This document shows, in pieces, positions 1 through 10,590 of a stretch of 64,000 bases of DNA. The DNA comes from Shinisaurus crocodilurus. Taxonomy: Eukaryota; Chordata; Lepidosauria; Squamata; Shinisauridae. The first letter of the stretch is position 1. Each line of letters opens with the position of its first letter. Location: assembly GCA_021292165.1 (NCBI GenBank), contig CM037877.1:299848726-299912725 (forward strand), in the 5' to 3' direction. The translations under genes were made by a program, and so were the position numbers. The notes beneath the pieces are model-generated. The model did not search any database. It was not told the origin of the DNA and was given only the letters and a program-made list of their open reading frames with translations.

Positions 1-2
1 TG

Positions 3-1754
3 AAGGAACATAATGATAAGGATTTCGCTGATGGGGATCTGTTGGGAGAATGGGGGGATGGTGGGGGAATGGAAGAAATCTCACTGTCACCCGCCCTGTC
101 CGAGGCTCAGCGGGAGCAAATGAAGCGGGTGCTGGATGAATTTGGGACCATGTTCTCAGACCGCCCCGGGCGGACCCCACTCATCCAGCACACCATTCAA
201 ACGGGTGACAGCCCCCCTCTGCAATCTCTGCCATACCGGGCGGTGGGACCCCATGCTCAAGTCATTGCTGAGGAGGTCAAAGCCATGCTAGACCTAGGGG
301 TGATCGTCCCTAGTTCTAGCCCATGGTCCTCCCCGATTGTCCTGGTGGCCAAAAAGGATGGGGGGGTGCGGTTCTGTGTGGACTATCGGAAAATCAACAA
401 GGTGACCGTCCCTGACCCCTACCCCATCCCCAACATGGATGTCTTGCTGGAGAAGCTAGGGAGGGCCAAGTACATTACCACCCTAGACCTCACCAAGGGC
501 TATTGGCAAGTTCCGCTGGACGCGGATGCTGCGCTCAAGTCTGCCTTTGTCACACACCTGGGTTTATTCCAGTTCACCACTCTTCCCTTCGGAGTCCGGA
601 ATGGTCCGGCAACCTTTCAGAGGCTGGTGAATGGAATGCTGAACGGGTTGGGAGAATTTGCCTGTGCCTATCTGGACGACATAGCTATCTTTAGCTCCAC
701 TTGGGAGCAGCATCTGCAGCATGTCCGGCGGGTCTTCCAGTGGATCCGGGACGCTGGGTTGACGGTGAAAGCAAAGAAGTGCCAGGTGGGGCTAGGGGAG
801 GTTGAGTACCTTGGACATCGGGTCGGAGGGGGGAGCATCAAACCCATGGAAGCTAAGATCGAGTCGGTTCAGAAATGGCCCCAACCCGCAACCAAAAAAC
901 AGGTGCAGGCTTTTCTGGGACTTGCAGGGTACTATCGGAAGTTTGTGCCACACTTCAGTCAGCTAGCAGCCCCTCTGACTGATCTTTGTAAGAAGCGCCA
1001 CCCGAACAGGGTCCAGTGGACCGCGGCTTGCCAGACCGCTTTCGACGGGTTAAAAGCCTGCCTCACAGCAGCTCCCATTCTGCAAGCCCCAGACTTCGAA
1101 TCCCCCTTCGTTCTACAGACGGATGCCTCTGAGGCCGGGATGGGGGCGGTGTTGTTACAGGAGAAGGTGGGAGAAGGGCTGCGCCCCGTTGCATACCTGA
1201 GCAAGAAGCTCCTGCCCAGAGAACGTAGTCTTGCCACCATCGAGAAGGAGTGCCTGGCCGTGGTGTGGGCCATCACCAAGTTGCGCCCCTACCTCTGGGG
1301 GAGACGGTTCCGCCTGCAGACTGACCATTCCCCCCTGTGCTGGTTAGATAGAGTCAAGGGCAACAACCAAAAACTCCTACGGTGGAGTCTGGCGTTGCAA
1401 GACTTTGACTTCGAAATTGAGCACATCAAGGGTAAGGACAATGTCTTGGCTGATGCACTCTCCCGGGCTTTCTCAGGTGATGGGCAAGTCGATGGGAAAT
1501 TGGGGTGTGGGACCCCAATGCCATCTTTTCCCCGGGGGGGAGATGTGGAGAAAGCCAACCTAAAACCCCTTTCTGACACACACACACTCACCAAGGAGGG
1601 GGGAAGGAGACCCAGGGGGCAGAGACAGCCAGTCTCCACAGAGACCAACGGGAACAAACAACATCTGCATAGAATCACCCCAGGGGGGAAGGCAGGAAGC
1701 ATCCCCAGGTTCGTCAATGCTCTCGTATATCAGCCCCATCTACATAAGACTTGA
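3..1754 (+). CDS. Ty3/Gypsy retrotransposon pol fragment: reverse transcriptase and RNase H, cut by the window edge
   Basis: The frame is open from the first bases, so the left end is missing. Seen: the protease-RT linker (residues resembling SDRPGRTPLIQH), RT core motifs including FCVDYRKIN, LDLTKGYWQVPL and LPFGVRNGPATFQ, the catalytic YLDD at 669-680, and the YLGH motif. These are followed by a Gypsy-type RNase H with TDASEAGMGAVL, an Ile-Glu-Lys-Glu-Cys helix, TDHSPLCWL and DALSR. Function: copies element RNA into DNA. After RNase H the frame goes about 20 codons to a G-rich polypurine tract and then into the 3' LTR at 1544, where it stops. No integrase is encoded between RNase H and the LTR, which is unusual. 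The last roughly 70 residues are translated LTR. There is no internal stop or frameshift in the visible part, so the copy looks fairly young. Confidence 0.93.
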   Translation, partial: KEHNDKDFADGDLLGEWGDGGGMEEISLSPALSEAQREQMKRVLDEFGTMFSDRPGRTPLIQHTIQTGDSPPLQSLPYRAVGPHAQVIAEEVKAMLDLGVIVPSSSPWSSPIVLVAKKDGGVRFCVDYRKINKVTVPDPYPIPNMDVLLEKLGRAKYITTLDLTKGYWQVPLDADAALKSAFVTHLGLFQFTTLPFGVRNGPATFQRLVNGMLNGLGEFACAYLDDIAIFSSTWEQHLQHVRRVFQWIRDAGLTVKAKKCQVGLGEVEYLGHRVGGGSIKPMEAKIESVQKWPQPATKKQVQAFLGLAGYYRKFVPHFSQLAAPLTDLCKKRHPNRVQWTAACQTAFDGLKACLTAAPILQAPDFESPFVLQTDASEAGMGAVLLQEKVGEGLRPVAYLSKKLLPRERSLATIEKECLAVVWAITKLRPYLWGRRFRLQTDHSPLCWLDRVKGNNQKLLRWSLALQDFDFEIEHIKGKDNVLADALSRAFSGDGQVDGKLGCGTPMPSFPRGGDVEKANLKPLSDTHTLTKEGGRRPRGQRQPVSTETNGNKQHLHRITPGGKAGSIPRFVNALVYQPHLHKT

Positions 1755-2837
1755 ATACCTTGGCAGAGCAGACATTTCGGCACCCATAAGAAAGGGCCAT
1801 TCAACACCACAGGATGGGACCATTAAGCAGGTGGCTTCAGGGGGACCCCACCCACCTGAGGGGGGTGGCAACCCACCTGATTGGCTGCCCACCTGAGGAG
1901 GGTGGCAACCCACCTGATTGGCCACCCACCTGAGGAGGGTGGCAACCCACCTGATTGTCCGCCCACCTGAGGAGGGTGGCAACCCACCTGATTGGCCACC
2001 CACCTGATTGCAGAGGGAGGGGCTACCTGAAACCCAAGGTATAAAACACCCTGCGCAAGGGAACTGAGTTGTTGGACCTGATCAGCAGTCTTGCCCCATG
2101 CTTGGGGTAAGGGAACGAAGGGATCGGCAACCCCGGGTAGCAGCACCCGGCGTGCTCCAGCTAGCTGAAATCACTGGCCGCTTGGGTTGACCGGACCCCC
2201 GGGAAACCAAGCTGAAATCACTGGCCGCTTGGGTTGACCGGACCCCCGGGCAACCAAGCTGAAATCACTCACTAGCCGCTTGGGTAGACCGGACCTCCGC
2301 CGGGAACCCAGCTAGCTGCTTGGGTAGACCGGACCTCCGCCGGGAACCCAGCTAGCAGCATGCGGTTGACCGGGCCTCTGCTGGAGCCCGAGCTGAACTA
2401 ACTAGCTGAGAGCCCTGAAATCACGGTGTCCTTGAGACTTCTTGCTTGCTACTTTGTGCTGTACTGATAAGCTGTATTGCTGGCGTGTGTCTGGGTTTGT
2501 GAAGGTCATTTTGTAAATAAACTTGTTTTATAAAAGATACTTTTGTGGCTATAAGTTATCCCTTTGTTCTAGGCTAAGGGTGATAGTCGCTGGGGGGCCT
2601 CGGAGAAGGCCCGCCCCCAGGACTCGCTACCCCCTTAGTATTGAACCCGCGCAGAAGACTAGGTTGGCGGTCTTCCACTAACTTGTTTTATAAAAGATAC
2701 TTTTGTGGCTATAAGTTATCCCTTTGTTCTGGGCTAAGGGTGATAGTCGCTGGGGACCTCGGAGAAGGCCCGCCCTAGGACTCGCTATCCCCTTAGCATT
2801 GAACCCGCACAGAAGACCAGGCTGTCGGTCTTCCACT
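1544..2837 (+). mobile_element. 3' LTR of the Gypsy element (LTR family A) with a duplicated 3' end
   Basis: It starts TGTGGAGAAAG directly after a polypurine tract and first ends CTTCCACT at 2679. The last roughly 160 bp (AATAAA-region to CTTCCACT) are then repeated at 2680-2837. It contains a 37-bp minisatellite (1865-2010), a TATAAAA box near 2040 and an AATAAA near 2516, as expected for U3, R and U5. Three more copies lie at 4520-5714 (-), 7221-8229 (-) and 20931-22101 (+). The boundaries come from 5-bp target duplications around those solo copies. Confidence 0.9.
1865..2012 (+). repeat. 37-bp minisatellite inside LTR family A, with a CCAAT box in most units
   Basis: Units begin GTGGCAACCCACCTGATTGG at 1865, 1902, 1939 and 1976, exactly 37 bp apart. 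Most contain ATTGG, the reverse of a CCAAT box. The array lies just upstream of the LTR TATA box, where an enhancer would be expected. Copy number differs among the LTR copies. Confidence 0.9.
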
Positions 2838-3063
2838 GCTTCCCATGTGGCATGGATGATGCATGTGCCACATGGGTCAAGCTGCACTTTATCCTAGAGA
2901 GGGATGTAGCAGACTTGGTGGACTAGAACAAACAAGGTTGGGGGAGGGGGAGAAAACTGATCAAGCATTCAGCCAGGGGTGGGGGCTGGCATCCCGGACT
3001 CCTGGGTTCTCTGGAAGAAAAGCACATTCGGCGAGGATGACTGGGCCATCCATGCACACAGCA

Positions 3064-3199
3064 CAGCCTTCTGCAACCTGGTGCCCTCCGGATGTGTTGG
3101 ATTACAACTCCCAGCATCCCCCAGCCAGCTATGGCTGGCTGGAGGATGCTGGGAGTTGTAGTCCAACACATCCGGAGGGCACCAGGTTGCAGAAGGCTG
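3064..3199. repeat. Near-perfect foldback element
   Basis: The left arm starts CAGCCTTCTGCAACCTGGTG and is matched by its reverse complement ending at 3199. The centre is the ACTCCCAGCATCCCCCAGCC core shared with other foldbacks in the window. It should form a stem of more than 60 bp. It has no coding capacity. Confidence 0.9.
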
Positions 3200-3274
3200 A
3201 CACAGCATTTTACAACATCCAGGAAGATAAGTTCCTGTGCCAAGGGAGCCCCTGGTTCTGCCCCAGCTGCTGAG

Positions 3275-3365
3275 GCAGGCATGAGCTATAGCAGTGAGCA
3301 GGGGGTTGGACTCGATAGCCTTGTAGGCTCCTTCCAACTCTATGATCTATGAAATCTATGAAATA
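3275..3365 (+). mobile_element. SINE/CR1 3' tail fragment
   Basis: It contains GAGCAGGGGGTTGGACTCGA and the end CTATGATCTATGAAATCTATGAAAT. This tail occurs on the 5S-derived SINEs elsewhere in the window and resembles the CR1 3' end. The head is missing. Confidence 0.75.
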
Positions 3366-3511
3366 GGAGATGGGTGGAAATCTAAAGTCAAGATTTCCGG
3401 GGGGGGGGGCGCTCAGGGTTAGGAGAAGTGGGTTGTTCTGGAGTAAATGGGGGGCACTAGAACTGCAGTGTTTTCTGGGAGAAGCACGGTATGAAGAAAG
3501 GGTTATGGCAG

Positions 3512-3764
3512 CCAGAATATATTTATATTTATTATATTTATACCCCGCCTTTTTTCCTGCATGGAACCCAAGGCGGCTTACATAATCCTCCTCCTCCTCT
3601 CCATTTTATCCTCACAACAACAACCCTGTGAGGTAGGTTAGGCTGAGAGTCCGTGACTGGCCCAAAGTCACCCAGTGAGTTTCATGGCTGAGCGGGGACT
3701 AGAACCCGGATCTCCTGAGTCCCAGTCCCACACTCTAACGACCACTACGCTACACTGGGTCATC
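3512..3764 (-). mobile_element. tRNA-derived SINE
   Basis: Read on the - strand it has a tRNA-like head with an A-box-like GTAGCGTAGTGGTC and a B-box-like GGTTCTAGTCC. A body with AAACTCACTGGGTGACTTTG follows, then a tail in ATAAATATAATAAATATA. The same family occurs at 12600, 36390, 46930, 56090 and 60370. Confidence 0.85.
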
Positions 3765-3765
3765 T

Positions 3766-4510
3766 GCCTTCAGCTTTTAACCGGGCGAAGATCCTCTTAT
3801 GTTGCCATCACGGGGCCTTCCAGCTGAGCCGGGCACCTCCCAAAGCTCTAGCACCCCTCTCAAATGCCGGGTCTCTGAGGTAGGTTGGCAGAGAGTCACG
3901 CCAGGCTGGCAAGTGAGCGCGGGCACCTCCCCCTGACCTTCTCCTTGGCTGCTGCCTTGCGCCTCTTTTTGTCCTTACTGTAAAAACTCTTTATGGCTTT
4001 CCCCTAAACGCCGGCTGTAAATCAGAGGACATCTTAGGGAATGGGGGCGCAGCGCCAGGGCAGGGCAGGGCACGCCGGAGGGGGAGCAAGAATGTGGCAT
4101 CTTCCGTGCTGTCCCCACCTCGAGATTTCTGGTTTTCAAGCACTCTTTTGTGAAGGCCACTGCACTTGATTCATCGCTCACGGGCCAAATGTACATGATC
4201 GGCGGGGAGAATGGGACCCGAACACAAATTCGAGAAAAAAATCAGCCGCACAATCCAAGTTTGAACCATGCTCAGCTCAGCCAAGACATACACCCGCTGC
4301 AGCTCTGGCACTTCACAGACCCAGGAGCCTCGCTCCCAAACAATGTACCCCACAGGCCGGTCAGCCCATGAACTTGTTTCAGGGTCAGGACGCTGCTCTC
4401 CCCTGGAAGAAAGGCGCGCAGAAGGAATAACCTCTAGGCCAGCCTTCCCCAACCCGGTGCCCTCCAAATGTGTTGGACGGCAACTCTTTCTGGTCCCAGC
4501 CACCACGAGA
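3766..4510. other. Unassigned stretch between repeats
   Basis: I see no coding exon, RNA gene or clear repeat boundary here. A short foldback-like remnant (GTGCCCTCCAAATGTGTTGG) lies near 4460, just left of the solo LTR. Confidence 0.4.
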
Positions 4511-4519
4511 CTTGCAGAC

Positions 4520-5714
4520 AGTGGAAGACCGACAACCTGGTCTTCTGCACGGGTTCAATGCTAAGGGGGTAGCGAGTCCTGGGGGCGGGCCTTCTCCGAG
4601 GTCCCCCAGCGATTATCACCCTTAGCCCAGAACAAAGGGATAACTTATAGCCACAAAAGTATCTTTTATAAAACAAGTTTATTTACAAAATTACCTTCAC
4701 CAACCCAGACACACGCCAGCAATACAGCTTATCAGTACGGTACAAAGTAGCAAGCAAGAGGTCTCAAGGACACCGTGATTTCAGGGCTCTCAGCTAGTTA
4801 GTTCAGCTCGGGCTCCAGCAGAGGCCTGGTCAACCGCATGCTGCTAGCTGGGTTCCCGGCGGAGGTCCGGTCTACCCAAGCGGCTAGCTGGGTTCCCGGC
4901 GGAGGTCCGGTCTACCCAAGCGGCTTGTGAGTGATTTCAGCTTGGTTTCCCGGGGGTCCGGTCAACCCAAGCGGCCAGTGATTTCAGCTTGGTTTCCCAG
5001 GGGTCCGGTCAACCCAAGCGGCCAGTGATTTCAGCTAGCTGGAGCACGCCGGGTGCTGCTACCCGGGGTTGCCGATCCCTTCGTTCCCTTACCCCAAGCA
5101 TGGGGCAAGATTGCTGATCAGGTCCAACAACTCAGTTCCCTTGCGCAGGGTGTTTTATACCTTGGGTTTCAGGTAGCCCCTCCCTCTGCAATCAGGTGGG
5201 TGGCCACCCTCCTCAGGTGGGTGGCCAATCAGGTGGGTTGCCACCCTCCTCAGGTGGGCGGCCAATCAGGTGGGTTGCCACCCTCCTCAGGTGGGTGGCC
5301 AATCAGGTGGGTTGCCACCCTCCTCAGGTGGGCGGCCAATCAGGTGGGTTGCCACCCTCCTCAGGTGGGTGGCCAATCAGGTGGGTTGCCACCTTCCCCC
5401 TGTGGGGTGGGGTTCCTTTGAAGCCACTTGCTTAATGGTCCCATCTTGTGGTGTTGAATGGTCCTTTCTTATGGGTGCCGAAGTGTCTGCTCTGGCAAGG
5501 CATTCAAGTCTTATGTAGATGGGGCTGATATACGAGAGCATTGACGAACCTGGGGATGCTTCCTGCCTTCCCCCCTGGGGTGATTCTATGCAGATGTTGT
5601 TTGTCCCCTTTGGTCTCTGTGGAGACTGGCTGTCTCCCCCCCCTGGGTCTCCTTCCCCCCTCCTTGGTGAGTGTGTGTGTGTCAGGCAGGGGTTTTAGGT
5701 TGGCTTTCTCCACA
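4520..5714 (-). mobile_element. Solo LTR, family A, with 5-bp target duplication CAGAC
   Basis: In + orientation it starts AGTGGAAGACCGACAACC and ends CTTTCTCCACA, the reverse of the 3' LTR at 1544. CAGAC flanks it at 4515-4519 and 5715-5719. No internal region remains, as expected after LTR-LTR recombination. The 37-bp CCAAT-bearing minisatellite lies at about 5195-5400 with about six units. Confidence 0.93.
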
Positions 5715-6007
5715 CAGACCAATGCTCCGTGGCCTTGCAAAGGGCCGAGAGATGCACCACTTTCAGCGCACCCTGCTGTTGCAAAGGACTGTGAGAGAAC
5801 GGCAAAGGATCATGAGGTGGCCACGCATTTTTTGTGGCCTGACAGATACCGCAGTCCCAAGTGACTAGCTTGGGTCGCTTCTGCAGTTCAGCTGACCCTA
5901 ATGACGTCGAGAACGGAAGCCCACCTCTGCTGGTCTGAAATCTGTGGAGCCCTGTGAGCCTGGCTGGGACGCTGGGATGAAGGAGGCTGTCCTAGGTGCC
6001 TAGAACA

Positions 6008-6634
6008 TTACAGTAGTCGCCTAGACTACTGTAATGCGCTCTACGTGGGGTTACCCTTGAAGACGGTCCGGAAGCTTCAGCTGGTACAGAACGCAGCGGC
6101 TCGCCTGATTAAGGGCAGCCGCCGGCGTGATCACATCACGCCAGTGCTTAATGAGTTGCACTGGCTACCAGTTGCTTGCCGAGCCGAATTCAAGGTGTTG
6201 GTTTTGACCTTTAAAACCCTACACGGCTCCGGCCCAGCTTATCTCAAGGAGCGCCTCCAGCAACATCAAGTAGGCCGCTCAACAAGGTCTGCCACGGACG
6301 GCCTTCTCCTTATCCCATCAGCCAGAGCAGCCAGGCTGGTGGGGACTAGGAAGAGGGCCTTCTCTGTGGCGGCCCCCACATTATGGAACTCCCTCCCTAG
6401 TGACCTTCGCCATGCCCCCTCCGTGATGAGCTTCCGCCGTGCATTAAAAACATGGCTGTTCAGGCGGGAATATGGGGTGGGTTAGGTTTTTAATGAGAAT
6501 TTTTAATATTGTTTTAATTATTATATTTTATTGTGTTGTTTTGTTGTATTTTAATTGTACATCGCCCAGGGTGGCCGGGTGACCGGCCAGATGGGCGATT
6601 GATAAATATAATAAATAAATAAAATAAATAGAAT
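6008..6634 (+). mobile_element. L2-like LINE, 3' end with end of ORF2
   Basis: The open frame from about 6045 to 6485 encodes the C-terminal part of a non-LTR reverse transcriptase protein, with motifs [50 protein letters not shown] and [10 protein letters not shown]. After the stop comes a conserved 3' region (CATCGCCCAGGGTGGCCGGG) and a TAAA-type tail. Closely related copies are at 11058, 16207 and 60085. Confidence 0.88.
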
Positions 6635-6720
6635 CATAGAGCTGGACGGGGCCTTGGAGATCAGCTGGTCTAACCCCCTGCTCAATGCAGGCTCTGCACT
6701 GAAGGGCAAAGCTGCAGCAT
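6630..6720 (-). mobile_element. CR1-type 3' tail fragment
   Basis: AGAATCATAGAGCTGGACGG and the following AACCCCCTGCTCAATGCAGG are the reverse of the CR1 3' end seen more fully at 8977. It abuts the TAAA tail of the L2 fragment. Confidence 0.7.
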
Positions 6721-6724
6721 CCCT

Positions 6725-7215
6725 GACCGAGGGCCGCCCTGCCTCTGCCTTGATTCTTGATTCTGTACATTTTTTAGGAAAGGAAGTAGGGGGAAGTGGT
6801 TAGAGGCTATAGCAGTAGTAAGGAAGGTCCTTGGTGTCTATGCAGTCGGTGTGTTCAGCACCCAAATGTGTGATTCAGCTAAGCACACATTTTCAGAAAT
6901 GGCTTTGGATTCACCATAATATCGGGAGGGAAGCTCTTGTCCAGCAACGTGACTTGGTCCATTTTCGGTTCAAGGCCTGTTTCACGTCATCTCTTTTCTG
7001 ATATATTTTCCTGCAACATCTCTGCACGTTTCATTTTACACTTGAAGCGCTCTGGAGGTTCGTTTCTGGTTGAGGCCAGGCCGCTTCTGCTGCGGTCTCC
7101 GCCGCTACCCCGATCTCTCGCTGCCTCTTCCATAAACAGAAAATGATAACAGTGTGGCTGCAACCAGTCACATCGTATATGACAGCAAGCCCTCGCTTCC
7201 AAACGTTACAGCAAG
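6725..7215. other. Unassigned stretch
   Basis: AT-richer DNA with no recognisable exon or repeat boundary. It ends at the target site of the next solo LTR. Confidence 0.4.
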
Positions 7216-7220
7216 CCAAC

Positions 7221-8229
7221 AGTGGAAGACCGACAACCTGGTCTTCTGCGTGGGTTCAATGCTAAGGGGGTAGCGAGTCCTGGGGCGGCCTTCTCCGAGA
7301 TCCCCAGCGACTATCACCCTTAGCCCAGAACAAAGGGATAACTTATAGCCACAGAAGTATCTTTTAGAAAACAAGTTTATTTACAACATTACCTTCACAA
7401 ACCCAGACCCACGCCAGCAATACAGCTTATCAGTACGGTACCAAGTAGCAAGCAAGAAGTCTCAAGGACACCGTGATTTCAGGGCTCTCAGCTAGTTAGT
7501 TAAGCTCGGGTCCCGGCAGAGGCCCGGTCAACCACACGCTGCTAGCTGGGTTCCCGGCGGAGGCCCGGTCTACCCAAGCGGCTAGCTGGGTTCCCGGCGG
7601 AGGCCCGGTCTACCCAAGCGGCTTGTGAGTGATTTCAGCTTGGTTTCCCGGGGGTCTGGTCAACCCAAGCGACCAGTGATTTCAGCTAGCTGGAGCGTGC
7701 CGGGTGCTGCTACCCGGGGTTGCCGATCCTTCGTTTCCTTACCCCAGGCATGGGCAAGATTGCTGATCAGGTCCAACAACCCAGTTCCCTTGCGCAGGGT
7801 GTTTTATACCTTGGTGTTTCAGGTAGCCCCTCCCTCCGTGATCAGGTAGGTTGACACCCTCCCTGAGGGGCGGCCTTTTGGGTCAGGTGGGGTGACGCCC
7901 TCCCCCCCCCCCTGGGATGGGGTCCCTTTGAAGCCACTTGCTTAATGGTCCCATCCTATGGTGTTGAGTGGCCATTTCTTAGGGGTGCCGAAGTGTCTGC
8001 TCTGGAGAGGTATTCAAGTCTTATGTAGATGGGGCTGATATGCGAGAGCATTGACAAACCTGGTGATGCTTCCTGCCTTCCCCCCTGGGGTGATTCTATG
8101 CAGATGTTGTTTGCCCCCTTTGGCATCTGTGGATACTGGCTGTCTCCCCCCCCCCTGGGTTTCCTTCCCCCCCCCTCCTTGATGAGTGTGTGTGTGTCAG
8201 GCAGGGGGCTTAGGTTGGCTTTCTCCACA
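7221..8229 (-). mobile_element. Solo LTR, family A, with 5-bp target duplication CCAAC
   Basis: It starts AGTGGAAGACCGAC and ends CTTTCTCCACA, flanked by CCAAC at 7216-7220 and 8230-8234. It is shorter than the other copies because the minisatellite near 7845-7910 is reduced to about one degenerate unit. The promoter-proximal GTTTTATACC is retained. Confidence 0.92.
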
Positions 8230-8234
8230 CCAAC

Positions 8235-8975
8235 TATCGGAGAAAGATATTTCAGAAGTGGCCCAAAACAAATGGACGTGACAGAGGCTGCTCTTTCTGT
8301 GCATCCTTCAGTGTTTGAGGGCCCACAGAATCCAGACTTCGGCTTCAGGAGGGAAAGAAGAGGGGGCAGCGTGGTACGATCAATGGGGCCTTTCACCCCC
8401 AAACACCCATTTCGGCAGAGGCCTGCTATGACATCAGCCCAGCGAGGCCTGAATGCCGTGGTCGGCAGGGGAAACCCCCGGACCTGTGCCAGGAATGTGC
8501 CCTGCTTTGCCCTTCTGTGGTGAGGATCCCCATTCAGCACCACTGCTGCCGTCACCTCTTGCCAAGAGCAGGGTCTTGTGAACGCATGGGGGTCAAAGTA
8601 TTTATTTTTAGCCGTCAAGTGGGCACAGAGAGCTGGGAGGGGGAAGGGAGAGATTTGTTGTGTCCCCGAGACACCCTTCTTGTGAAGCCCACGTCATACG
8701 CAGCCTTTCCTTTTGTCTCGCTGGGTCGGCTGGAAAGAGCGAGGAATTCTAAAGAACCCAGGAGTCCTGCTTCCCAGGCCCTCCCATGCAACCCCCCCCC
8801 ACAGGCTCGGTCTCTCCCCCCCCCCCGCCCCCGGGCATCCAAGCCACCAGCTATCAGGGTACGTTGCTCGACCTTATCTAGGATAGAACAAGAAAGGCAC
8901 CCAGAATTCCGGGGTTTTCTGCGAAACAGCAGGAAAGCTAAGAACCAGGATTCCTAAAATCACCAGGCATGGGAG
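8235..8975. other. Unassigned stretch
   Basis: I find no supported exon, RNA gene or transposon end. Poly-C runs occur near 8790-8830. Confidence 0.4.
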
Positions 8976-8976
8976 A

Positions 8977-9800
8977 TCATAGAATCATAGAATCATAGAA
9001 AAGTAGAGTTGGAAGGGGCCTACAAGGCCATCGAGTCCAACCCCCTGCTCAATGCAGGAATCCAGGTCAAAGCATCCCTGACAGATGTCTGTCCAGCTGC
9101 ACCTTGAATGCCTACAGACTGGGAGAGCCCACCACCTCCCTAGGTAGTTGATTCCATTGTCTTATTGCTCTGACAGTCAGGAAATTTTTCCTGATGTTTA
9201 GGTGGAATCTGGGTTCCTGTCACTTGAGCCCATTATTCCGTGTCCTGCAAACTGGGATGAACGAGAAGAGATCCTGGCCCTCCTCTGTGTGGCATCCCTT
9301 CAAATACTGGAAGAGTGCGATCATATCTCCCATCAGTCTCCTCTTCTGAAGGCTAAACATGCCCAGTTCTTTCAGTCTCTCCTCATAGGGCCTTGTTTCC
9401 AGTCCCTTTATCATCCTTGTTGCCCTCCTCTGAACCCTCTCCAGTTTGTCTATGTCCTTGTTAAAGTGAGGTGCCCAGAACTGGACGCAGTACTCAAGAT
9501 GAGGCCTAACCAGTGCCGAGTAAAGGGGAATTATCACTTCACGCGATTTGGAAGCTATACTTCTATTAATACAGCCCAAAATTGCATTTGCCTTCTTTGC
9601 AGCCACGTCGCATTGCTGGCTCATATTCAGTTTGTGATCTACCACAATTCCAAGATCCTTCTCACTTGTAGTATTGTTGAGCCAAGTGTCCCCCATTCTG
9701 TAACTCTGCATTTGGTTTCCTCTCCCTAGGTGCAGCACTTGATGAGTAGATCTGACCAGCAGAGCACAACCCATCAGGGAGATTGTGAATCCCACAATGT
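8977..9800 (-). mobile_element. CR1-like LINE, 3' end with ORF2 C-terminus
   Basis: On the - strand a frame of about 190 codons (9220-9795) encodes a CR1-type reverse transcriptase C-terminus, with motifs [44 protein letters not shown] and [14 protein letters not shown]. It ends with the CR1 3' UTR (GGTTGGACTCGATGGCCTTG) and ATTCTATGA microsatellite units at 8977-9000. It is 5'-truncated, as is usual for CR1. Confidence 0.9.
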
Positions 9801-9852
9801 GTAATTAATGTATGGAATTGGTTGCCACTAGGTGAGGTTAGGTGGCCAGTGT

Positions 9853-10130
9853 TTTCATAGAATCATAGAACTGTAGAGTTGGAAGGGGCCCAACACACCA
9901 TCGAGTCCAACCCCCCACTCAGTGCAGGAACCCAAGTCAAAGCATCCCTGACAGATGGCTGTCCAGCTGCACCTTGAATGCCTCCAGTGTGGGAGAGCCC
10001 ACCACCTCCCTAGGTCATTGGTTCCATTGGTGTATTGCTCTAACAGTTGGGAAGTTTCCCCTGATGTCCAGGCGGAATCTGGCTTCCTGGAACTCAGGCC
10101 CATTATTCCGTGTCCTGCACTCGGGGATGG
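9853..10130 (-). mobile_element. CR1-like LINE 3' fragment
   Basis: A second, more diverged CR1 tail begins with ATAGAATCATAGAACTGTAG and the reverse of GGAGGCATTCAAGGTGCAGC. It lies about 50 bp from the previous copy in the same orientation. Confidence 0.85.
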
Positions 10131-10590
10131 TCAAGAAGAGATCCTTTCGATGGCTTTAAAATGGAATGTGTTGGACGGGTAACTCCCATTACTACTAGCC
10201 AGCATGACCATTGGCCAGGTTGGGGAAGGCGGCTTGAACCAGAGATGCCATCAGGTGTTGTTGAAGGTGGGGGGGCGTGTGCATGCAAAGCCAGGTGCTC
10301 TGCCGCCCCCCCTCCCCAGCTGCAATTCCTCCCTTGCCAGGAAAAGGGGATTGGCCAAATTCTATCGATGGATGGCTATATGGAGCCTCTGTGTACAGTG
10401 GCACGGTTCCTCAGCAGAAGCAACAACAGAGTCTTGTGGCACCTTAAAACAGAGGCATCGTACCTCTTTCGCCCCGGGGGGCCGAATTCCATTTCAGGGA
10501 AGCTCTTGGGGGCCACACTCCAGTGGTGAGTGGTGCCGAAGGCAAAAGAGGCCAGGCCAAAACTACCCAAAATATTTAACTTGTAAAGTC

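Noticed and set aside
1740..2146. Long - strand frames rich in GGLPPSSGG and IRWVATLLRWVANQVG repeats (also near 5053-5520 and 21116-21569)
   Set aside because: They are translations of the 37-bp LTR minisatellite in several frames; no start context, no homology and they end at LTR features.
5195..5400. CRISPR-like regular repeats
   Set aside because: The 37-bp units are directly tandem with no unique spacers, lie inside an LTR and are in vertebrate DNA.
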